The notes under the pieces were generated by a model. That model was not told the DNA's origin and did no database searches. It worked only from the letters and a program-made list of their open reading frames with translations. Below are positions 18,880-26,445 of a stretch of 29,188 bases of DNA, piece by piece. The stretch covers positions 1 through 29,188 of the forward strand of contig JAHLKI010000082.1 of assembly GCA_025602905.1 (NCBI GenBank), written 5' to 3'. This stretch comes from Phlyctochytrium arcticum (taxonomy: Eukaryota > Chytridiomycota > Chytridiomycetes > Chytridiales > Chytridiaceae). Position 1 is the first letter of the stretch, and every line of letters begins with the position of its first letter. Position numbers and translations under genes: made by a program.

Positions 18880-20157
18880 CTACTTTTGTTGCAGGTACTG
18901 CTTCCACCAGCTTTCGAAATCGACGCAGCTCACATCAATGCCCTCCTTCTTCAAACGGGTCGTGGCGAGTTGCGCATCGTGCGGGCGAGTAGCTGTTATG
19001 AGAATATCAGTCTCGGGTTGTGAAAAAATCGACTTAGTTGTTACCAGTCGGTTCCTTGGGTGCCTCTCGCAACGGCTTCAGGTGATCAATCGGCAAATTT
19101 GTCAACTTTGCGAACGTTTCTATAGGGAGGCAAAAGCAAGCCCCTGTCAGACAAAGTAGTTGTGCTGCAGCACATCAAGACGTACCGCAAATGCTGTACT
19201 TGGACATCTTGACATCAGAGCTAAAGTGATATGTGCCGCTGAGATGCTTGTTCTCAAGGGCAACCTTGTCCACCATTTGCTTCAACACTTTGGCTACATC
19301 GGCCACATTGGTAGGATACCGGACCTGGAATGCGTCCATTTCGACCGGCTTCTTGTCCTTTGGAAGAATAACCCCACTTAGTCGTCTTGAGGTGTCATAC
19401 TCAGACATAACATCACATACCTTGATGACATCCAGTAGAATGTTGACGGCCGATTCCGAGTTTTTCTCAGCCTCACCGTACAAGATTGGGACACGGAGAA
19501 TGGCGGCTTCTGGATAGGTCCGTCGAACCGCTTCTTCGCCATCAAACTTTGTCTCTCCTATAGACCAGATGAACATGAGCTTTGACAGTTCCACAGACAT
19601 CAAAAGAAGAGCGTCCTTCTAACCGTAAAAGTTGAGTGGGTTGACCTTGTCCTCGGGTTCGTAAGGAGGCTTGGTGCCGTCAAAGACGTAATCCGTTGAA
19701 ATATACACGAACCACGCATTGTTGGCTTTGGCGATTGCGGCGAGCTCCTCTGTAGCCTTGACATTCAGGTCGCGAACAACTTCCTTGTTGGATTGAGCAA
19801 CCTCTGGTCGGCGCTCCGCCGCACAATGCAAGATCACTGCGTACTCCAAAGGTCAGTTTGAACCAAGTGACATCCAACATCTAAGCTATACCTCGCGGCT
19901 TCTCTTCCTCAATGAAACGGCGGACTTCGTCCATCTTGGTTAGGTCAACCTGGAGATAGATCAGTACATAGTTTGTTAGGTCCTCGCATATCATCATTGC
20001 TCATAGTTACCTTCTTGAGGTCCCCCGTCGCTCTTGAAAACGCTGTTCCGACGACATCGTATCCTGCTTCCTTCAACACACGGACGACTTGGCGGCCCAA
20101 TAGGCCAGACCCGCCGGTTACAACGACTTTGGGTGGGGTGGTTGTGAATAGAGGCAT
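18880..20157 (-). CDS. MAT2B: MAT2B/RmlD-like SDR protein (325 aa)
   Basis: This family includes the regulatory beta subunit of methionine adenosyltransferase and dTDP-4-dehydrorhamnose reductases. Six exons on the minus strand (20157-20011, 19949-19892, 19836-19624, 19557-19186, 19119-19045, 18992-18880) join in phase and give 325 residues, the usual length for MAT2B. The Rossmann nucleotide-binding loop is TGGSGLLGR (14-22). HCAAERRPE (72-80), STDYVFDG (115-122) and NPLNFYGETK (134-143, the YxxxK pair Tyr139/Lys143) follow, as in extended SDRs. The C-terminal part has RPHDAQLATTRL, typical of the family. The likely role is binding the catalytic MAT subunit and tuning S-adenosylmethionine synthesis; a reductase role is possible because the catalytic Tyr and Lys are kept. 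The ATG at 20157 starts the Rossmann fold after nine residues. An upstream in-frame start at 20202 would add 15 residues without clear purpose. Confidence 0.88.
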
Positions 20158-20845
20158 TATTTGGTTGTTTGTTCTAGCGATGTTTGGGGTTGGAAGAATC
20201 AAGAATGAGTGTCACTGGGAAAACGTCACTTGTTGCTACTAAGCATTTGAAGGCTATTTTTTAGATCGCCTGCAAGATGATCCAAGATCTGCTCAAGATC
20301 ACACCAACCCTTTACCTTCAACGAACCAATGGGATATGATATTCGCTGGATAACCTTCCTCTCGGTAGCATCTCTCTCTGGCAACATCCAATGCCGGCCA
20401 TCTCTCTCGATTTTTCAAGCATTGGGGAGGGTGAAGGGCGTAGGAAAACCCCTGTTGAAACGCTTGTCGCTGCTGTATCTGATCGCCCCTAGTTCATTAT
20501 AGGGGTCGCACTACAATGGGATTCGCGCATGGTCAGTTGGAGGGCATCCGAGCTGAAAATGCCCACCTTTTGCTTGTCACGTCAAAAACTTTATGGACCA
20601 CTCTTCGCCCGGAATGCTTTAAAGCACTTCGGGGTGCCCAGCCTCTTTCACTGCGTCGATAATCACTACGGCGTGGACATGCCAGCGCGCCAGATGTGTC
20701 TGTAGCCCCCAAACTTACGAGTTCCGCGGCACCCGTCTACCCACCTTTGCAACCGACCAAGCCCGCGACGCCCAGGAAAGAATTGTGATTGCATTTTTCG
20801 GTATCAAAAGTCTACTGAACCGGCAACCGGGAGGTTTTTACGGTT
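20158..20845. other. divergent intergenic region
   Basis: This includes the promoter of the MAT2B-like gene. It holds an inverted pair of CCCCT/AGGGG boxes at 20486-20505 and no supported gene. The last part before 20850 (with TATAT near 20847) may be the promoter of the short frame at 20949. Confidence 0.45.
20486..20505. promoter_or_regulatory. inverted CCCCTA/TAGGGG pair (STRE-like)
   Basis: CCCCTA at 20486-20491 and TAGGGG at 20500-20505 form an inverted repeat with an 8-base spacer, about 330 bases upstream of the MAT2B-like ATG. AGGGG is the stress-response element bound by Msn2/4-type factors in yeasts. Function here is inferred only. Confidence 0.3.
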
Positions 20846-20948
20846 CATATATCCCCTCGCCGGCGCATTTCAAAGTCTTCAAACGTCCTTTTTCAAGTAA
20901 TTTGAGCAAGACTCCTCCCCGTGCTCGGCCGCCACCACCCAAGCAATC

Positions 20949-21110
20949 ATGGAATGGCAGGAAGATGTGCAACTGTTTGGCCTCGAAGATCCAATTGAGA
21001 CCGCAACGGGAATTTACCGGCTTCGTCAGACACATCTGGATGCCATGAAAAGACAGGCAACGCCAATGCCGGTCAATGGACATACCATTATGGTCCTAGT
21101 CAACCCTTAA
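20949..21110 (+). CDS. 53-codon open frame, probable gene fragment
   Basis: The frame begins MEWQEDVQLFGLEDPIETAT and continues through IYRLRQTHLDAMKRQ to a TAA. Composition and codon use look like real coding sequence. A TATA-like CATATATCCC lies about 100 bases upstream and a pyrimidine-rich leader precedes the ATG. The frame ends 30 bases before a long minisatellite, so it could be the first exon or 5' end of a gene whose rest was lost. The family is not recognised. Confidence 0.35.
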   Translation: MEWQEDVQLFGLEDPIETATGIYRLRQTHLDAMKRQATPMPVNGHTIMVLVNP

Positions 21111-21140
21111 CGTGCTAAAGGCATCACGCATACGATTCCA

Positions 21141-21975
21141 TGGACTGTGCCTACACAACCAACAGATGGACTGCACATATAAAACAAAGTCTTGGGCATG
21201 GATTGCACGTACAAGACCAATAGGTGGACTGTGCCCACCAAACAAATAGGGCCCAATCATGGATTGCACCTATAAGACGAACAGATGGACTGTACCTACA
21301 AGATGAGCAGGTCTCGATGATGAATTACACTTACAAGACCAACAGATGCATTGCACCTACAAAACAAACGGGTCTCGATTATGGACTGTACTTACAAGAC
21401 GAACAGGTGGATTGTACGTACAGAACCAACAGGTCTCGATTATGGATTGCACCTACAAGACAAACGGGTCTCGATGATGGATTACACTTACAAGACCAAC
21501 AGATGGATTGCACCTACAAAGCAAACGGGTCTCGATTATGGACTGTACTTACAAGACCAACAGATGGATTGTACAAAACAAACGGGTCTCGATGATGGAT
21601 TGCACCTATAAAACGAATAGGTCTTGGTCATGGATTGCACGTACAAGACCAACAGATGGACTGTACCTACAAGACGAATGGGTCTCGATTATGGATTGCA
21701 TGTACAAGACCAACAGATGGATTGCACCTACAAAACAAGCGGGTCTCGATTATGGACTGTACTTACAAGACGAACAGACGGATTGTACGTATAAAAGAAC
21801 GGGTCTCGATGATGGACTGCATGTACAAAACGAACGGGTCTCGATCATGGATTGCACGTACAAGACCAACAGATGGATTGCACCTACAAAACAAGCGGGT
21901 CTCGGTCATGGACTCCACTTACAAGACGAACGGGTCTCGATGATGGGGTGCATGTACAACGACGAACAGGTCTCC
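21141..21975 (+). repeat. minisatellite of alternating 26- and 35-bp units
   Basis: About 27 units each begin TGGATTGCAC or TGGACTGTAC. Short units are 26 bp and end in CAAGACCAACAGA. Long units are about 35 bp and end in a GGGTCTCGATGA or GGGTCTCGATTA tail. They mostly alternate, making a 61-bp higher-order repeat. Exceptions are pairs of adjacent long units (for example near 21425-21490) and units of 31, 32 and 34 bp. The first four units are the most diverged. No stops occur over long runs in any plus frame, so long open frames appear (up to 165 codons), but these are a side effect of the repeat. Confidence 0.95.
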
Positions 21976-22025
21976 AGTTGCGATGGCTCAAGAATTCACA
22001 CCTGACCAGTTAAGAATCGACCGCC

Positions 22026-23098
22026 GAGTGGGACTTCCATAGTCAGCACCCCAATGTCAAAGCGAAACGCACAGCAGCCGAGAAACGAGCAGCTGTCATG
22101 CACACCAACATGTGAGTCGGGATTACCCATCATTTTCCGCGTTGGTGAACGACGATGCTTAGCCGTTCCTTGTAAAAGTAAAAGATACTGACTCTTTATC
22201 CCTTTTTCCGTTTGGTCAGGGTCACCGAGAGTACTTACAGGATGTTCATTCTAGAACAAACATTTTTCGGCCTGTACTGTTTCAAAAGCACTTTGACTTG
22301 CCAACCGCAGTTTCGGCAAAGAATGCCACCTATATTATTACGCAACAGGATCCCTCCATCAAGGAGTGCACTAAGAATGTGGCCAAGCGAAAGCTCAACA
22401 TTTGCAACCAAGCCAAAAACCACTGCTACGAAGATGGATCGTGATTGGATCCTATATTGGAAGAGTAGAGTACTGTCAGCGGAATTGAAAGCTGCGGAGG
22501 TGTGACATGAATGACTGTAAAAGCAAGAAGGAGAACAATGAACAAGGACGGATTCTACGTGGATGATGGCACGCCAGGATGGCTTGCTACCGGTGGGGGT
22601 GATAGGGAAGGAGAGCCCAGAGTCGCCAACATTGTTGCCGCCGTCAGTGAGCATGCCACGTACCCCGGTTGGCTTCAGTACTGCTACGAACAGGGTGTCC
22701 CGTCCGGATATTGTACCGAACTATGGCGCTCGTGCAGAATTGGTGTTGAAACGCTGGAGGGTTCTGATGAATCTGCGGGAGAGATATCTGATCCCAGATT
22801 GCTTGGACTGTCTTTGGACGTTGAATGCCGTCGAGCTCTCGTTCTGGTCGGACTCTCAGGATGTGGGAAAACAACTTGGGCACGTCGGTACGCTCCTAGA
22901 CCATGCCTATTTGTGCGTCACACGGATGATCTTTGACATTTCCGAGCCGGATATCATCTGAGTATCATCTTCGACGACATGAGTTTTATTGGGGATCTCG
23001 GGGGCAAGGGTGCCTGGCCTCGAACTAGTCAGTTTCATCTCATAGATTTTGATGTTGGTAGTAGCATACATTGTCGCTACACCACGCATATCTGCCGG
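22026..23098 (+). pseudogene. CRESS-DNA virus Rep relic, copy 2, interrupted
   Basis: Two blocks of Rep sequence are separated by foreign DNA. The first (22026-22097) encodes only the GRS-like element, including WDFHSQHPNVKAKRT. The second (about 22536-23098) begins at motif III (NKDG). It includes TYPGWLQYCYEQGVPSGY, Walker A GLSGCGKTTW, a stop codon at 22934 where copy 1 has Arg, Walker B IIFDDM, and AWPRTSQ and SIHCRY. Homology to copy 1 then fades; a short frame to 23270 may be the C-terminal end. The endonuclease motifs I and II are missing, and a minisatellite lies where they should be. Protein differences from copy 1 are many even in the helicase core, so the two are separate or old lineages. 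It cannot be functional. Confidence 0.82.
22098..22535 (+). other. foreign segment inside Rep copy 2
   Basis: This ~440-bp segment has no counterpart in Rep copy 1. It starts near a GTGAGT sequence, and a pyrimidine-rich tract ending in GGTCAG lies at 22190-22219, which resembles an intron. After that an open frame of 75 codons (22217-22444) reads HREYLQDVHSRTNIFRPVLF and later DPSIKECTKNVAKRKLN to a TGA. I do not recognise this protein. It may be a captured exon, an inserted element or rearranged DNA. Confidence 0.4.
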
Positions 23099-23324
23099 AT
23101 TGCAAAACCAAGGGCCATGGCGCGGATACGACTCCAAGTAACTTAGCTCACCCATCGGGAGGTTCTCCGAGTCTGAACCCGCTGCTGTACGATATAATCT
23201 GTTAAACAATATGATCCCTCGCGAACAGCGTCCGATTTTCAATCTTCCCCTATGCCGACTCGTCGACTAGTGACTATTAAGTTACTCCTATCCAGAGCCT
23301 GCTCTATCGACGCGCTGGAAATTA

Positions 23325-23834
23325 ATGCTGCGTCCGCCCTGCTGTCCGCCCGCTCATTCCACCCCAACCCTCCTCGCCGGTGTTTCTGAGGAACGAGCTT
23401 TGGCTCTTCTTTTTATCAAATTACACCTGAGTCCCGACCTTCAAGACCAGTACAAGAATCCGTCCAAACTTTGGCAACAATTGTCAGCAAGGTTTTTTTT
23501 CAACCAAAAGGCTATCCTGGGAACCGCGTGCCATGCACGATTTCAATGCAACTTACAAGATTGTTACTCCCGTCAACGTTCATGCCCTCTTGACTCTCTT
23601 GGCATGAACTTTCCTGACCAACCCTTATTACTACAAATGGTCCGCATGTTCACCACTGACTTCCCTTTGCAGTATATCGGTTCTCGTCAATTAAAACGCA
23701 TTATGGCAAATCACCCATCTGCCAACATCCCACGCGCTTCCCTTTTGCTCAAAATATGGCTCGAGGAAGAACAACGCGGCCGTCGGCAGGAACTCGGCCC
23801 GCGATTGCCAATTGGACAAAGCTGGATGCCTTGA
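23325..23834 (+). pseudogene. Ty1/copia-type Gag relic
   Basis: The frame includes RALALLFIKLHLSPDLQDQY, then PSKLWQQLSARF and FNQKAILGTACHARFQCNLQ. This matches the layout of copia-type Gag proteins of fungi (UBN2/Retrotran_gag families). There, a helix with 'A...I...L' leads to 'LW..L...F..', then 'R..W..L...'. Later YIGSRQLKRIM and LLLKIWLEEEQRG fit the second half of that domain, although the join around 23580-23640 may contain a frameshift. No zinc knuckle, protease, integrase or reverse transcriptase follows, and no LTR is seen, so only a fragment remains. Confidence 0.5.
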
Positions 23835-25435
23835 TTTGATTCAAGAGATTGTGCCTTTCAAACGGAGCGGACTCGCCGTCACCCTCTGGATGGTCGATAT
23901 CACGGCCGCCTACCGAATCCAGCCTGTTTGCCCCCCAGTGACCAAATCTTGCAACTGATTTTATTTTACGCCCCATCGAACAAAGTACTACCTATAGGAG
24001 ATGCCGGCTATGGGCTGCAAGACACTGTCCTAGCCCAAAAGTAATCACCAAGACTTTGGGGTACGATGGACTTTGTCAGATTGTACTGTTGAAAGATGTC
24101 TTTATCCCTGGGAAGAAGAGATGAAACAATCTGATCTGACCACAAAGTTTAACGGGTCCCAACCATCGATTGTTTGAGATTTACTCAAGATTGAAGCAGG
24201 AGTGCTTCTTCTCAGAGACAGGTCGTCCAATTCCACAATCAAAGGTACTATCCTGGACCGTTCACCCCTTTCTTTCGTGGTCTTCCACCATTTGCTGAAT
24301 AATAAAGTTCTCACGTTCCCCCGAATGCAGTGATACCCGACTCCTCTGAGCGATACCCCGGTAACAATCAACATTGTCGGGTGTCTGCTCTGACTGCTCA
24401 TCGATGCGATGATATATCTTCGTACTCAAGTAACGATATCCTCGAGTATATCCGGCGCTATCATTATCGTGAACAAGCATGTCTGACACACGCGTGAAGA
24501 AGGGCGGCCAACACACGCTATTCCTCACGCGTTTTTGGCGATTCCACGCGTATCGTTTTGTCATTTGGCCCAGAGCAGACTTGATGAACGGTTGCACAAC
24601 TCTCTCGTTTTTTTTGGTGGTTTGTCGCATGGCTCAGATCGCTCTCCCGGATTTCCGGAGGCTGGCCCCGGGCGGCTCCGTTGTTGGCACCTTGTTGCTC
24701 CCGGCTGTCTCCGGCCGCACAATCTGGCACATTTGCTAATTATGCCGACGCACCGCGTCGGGAGAATCGAAGGAGATGCGGCAAGTATTCGTGAGAGCAG
24801 TTCTTGTATCATTTTCACGGGCAGACCATAATGCCATTGTGGCTGCAACTGTGGCTGCTGCAGATGCTGGCTGCTTCACGGGAAAATCTCATTATCACAA
24901 TCCCTTTGACTGTCAACTGTGTGCATCTTTTTATCAAGTCATAGCGATACCTCAAACTCGAAAGTAAGTCGGCACTGGATAAAGTCCAAAAGGTCCCTGA
25001 GCGCTGCGTGACGGTGGACGGACGACGTGAATGTTGTCCGGGCGCCTGGACAAGCCGCAATCCGCGCAAAATCAATTTAACGGATTTGTGGCCGCTGTCT
25101 CCCGGCGCGTCGAGGCCCCTGGCTCTGGATTCTTAGCACACTTTCTTCCTTCGATATTTCGGTTGGAACACTTTTCTACTTATTCTGCCTTCTTAACTTG
25201 TTAACTTTTCCTACTTATACTTATAGATTTCTGTAGACTAGAGCTATAGCTATAGAGGAAGAATAGAGTCAGCGAGAGGGGAAAAAAAAGGATTTCGTCA
25301 AGGGTAAAATAGTCAAAGGAGAGAAAAGTACTGTGGAGTGGACTGTGGAAAGCAGGTGGATCTTGGCTGGCTGGATAGTCAACACCAACAAAGACACAAA
25401 GCAGCCGGGAAAGCGCTGTCGCACTGTAATAATTA
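23835..25435. other. non-coding region
   Basis: Open frames are short and overlap on both strands without any recognised domain. A short coding-like stretch (LDLIQEIVPFKRSGLAVTLW) near 23830-23920 could be more retrotransposon debris. Three ACGCGT sites lie at 24490-24551, and near matches to the TACTCGAGTA palindrome lie at 24423 and 24440. No gene is supported. Confidence 0.5.
24490..24551. promoter_or_regulatory. cluster of three ACGCGT (MCB-like) sites
   Basis: ACGCGT occurs at 24490, 24527 and 24546, three times in 62 bases. In fungi ACGCGT is the MluI cell-cycle box bound by MBF-type (Mbp1/Swi6) factors, usually in promoters of S-phase genes. No confident gene starts nearby on either strand, so it may be a promoter left without its gene. 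Confidence 0.35.
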
Positions 25436-25445
25436 TACTCGAGTA
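25436..25445. promoter_or_regulatory. TACTCGAGTA perfect palindrome, copy 3
   Basis: Third exact copy of the 10-bp palindrome, about 1 kb upstream of the membrane-protein gene at 26446. Confidence 0.35.
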
Positions 25446-26445
25446 CTGGGCCTGCTGGTAAATTCAATTGCGCATTAGTCCTTCCCCCCTCTCACTTTGC
25501 ATTAGGAACTTGCAGCACTTCCGGGCTGGTCCTCCCCCTACTTTGTCCGATTTACCCATTCCACGGCGTAGCTCTTAGCCGAACTGCCACTCACTGTCTG
25601 CCCATTGCCCAACAACGAACGAACGACGAACGACCGACCGTCCACTACCGACCACGAAACTTCTGAGCAGCTCCAACAACAACAATCCAAATACACACGA
25701 ATAGTCATCGAGTGTTCAAAGTCCAGAGAGTTTCCGCCGCTGTCGCTATAGTACTGGTACTCGCGATCCAAAGTATTCTTCCAAAGGAGGTTTTGTCTCC
25801 GTCGTCTCTCGTCAATGCAGCTGCTGTCTGTCCAATCCGGCGCAATCACATTCATTCAGGGCGGGCTTTTCCACTCAACCATTACCTCCTGCCATTGTTG
25901 CCAAATTACACCTGCCACTACCACTATCCTCGAGATACCATTATTCACATCGCCATAATCATATCTCACCTATTTACCGCTACGCTTGCTCACAATCTAC
26001 CCTGCTTCCCTCTCTGACTCGCTGCTCCTGCTGCCACGACACCACTCGTTTCTTCCTTAATACCCATCCTGCACCTTGCGAGACCTCCCCTCCCCCCCAA
26101 CGCCAATGTCAAGGGAAAGGAGGACCTTTTGTCCTTCTTAATCACTCATTCCTGCTGCTTCCTTCTGTCTCTCTCTCTCTCTGCCTCTCGCGGACCTACC
26201 TCAACCTTTTCCATCAACTGCACCAACTCAGACCTCATCTTACCCACCACCAACACCAACGACACTAGACCAACTATACTATTAGATCTATTTCCAAGTT
26301 TTCTTATTTCATTCCCCCAAAAAGTTTCATCGTGGCGCCTACCCCATCTCTCGCTCGCGGGACTGTAGTCGCCGACGACGTCGTCGACATTGCTGCTGTA
26401 TCATCAGAGAGCTCATCAAAATCTAGGCGAGGAGCAGCAGGAAAC
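25446..26445 (+). other. long pyrimidine-rich upstream/leader region of the 26446 gene
   Basis: The plus strand is rich in CT and CA, including short tandem CGAAC/CGACC repeats near 25614-25650 and a CT microsatellite at about 26167-26182. It carries upstream ATGs (for example 25817 and 26106) followed by short frames. The final frame is open from 26269 to the ATG at 26446 with no other ATG. This looks like promoter plus a long 5' leader; an unrecognised leader exon is possible. Confidence 0.5.
26106..26141 (+). promoter_or_regulatory. upstream ORF of 11 codons
   Basis: ATG at 26106 starts an 11-codon frame ending in TAA. It is the last ATG before the main start at 26446, so scanning ribosomes would meet it first if the transcript begins upstream. 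It could lower translation of the main gene. Confidence 0.4.

Noticed and set aside
21141..21975. CRISPR array
   Set aside because: There are no unique spacers between constant repeats; all units are diverged copies of one sequence, and the host is a eukaryote.
21224..22005. Open frames of 86-165 codons in the minisatellite as a repeat-protein gene
   Set aside because: The period is not a multiple of three, units vary by indels, and all plus frames are similarly open. This is what a stop-poor tandem repeat produces by itself.
22333..22341. TATTATTAC as a rolling-circle origin nonanucleotide near Rep copy 2
   Set aside because: It has no flanking inverted repeat forming a stem-loop, and it lies inside the foreign segment, so it is probably chance.
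24262..24630. Minus-strand 122-codon frame as a gene
   Set aside because: No recognisable domain. It overlaps other frames of similar quality and the ACGCGT cluster.
25712..26017. 101-codon frame with a hydrophobic start as a secreted protein or leader exon
   Set aside because: It begins at a GTG, not ATG, and has no clear splice link to the frame at 26446.
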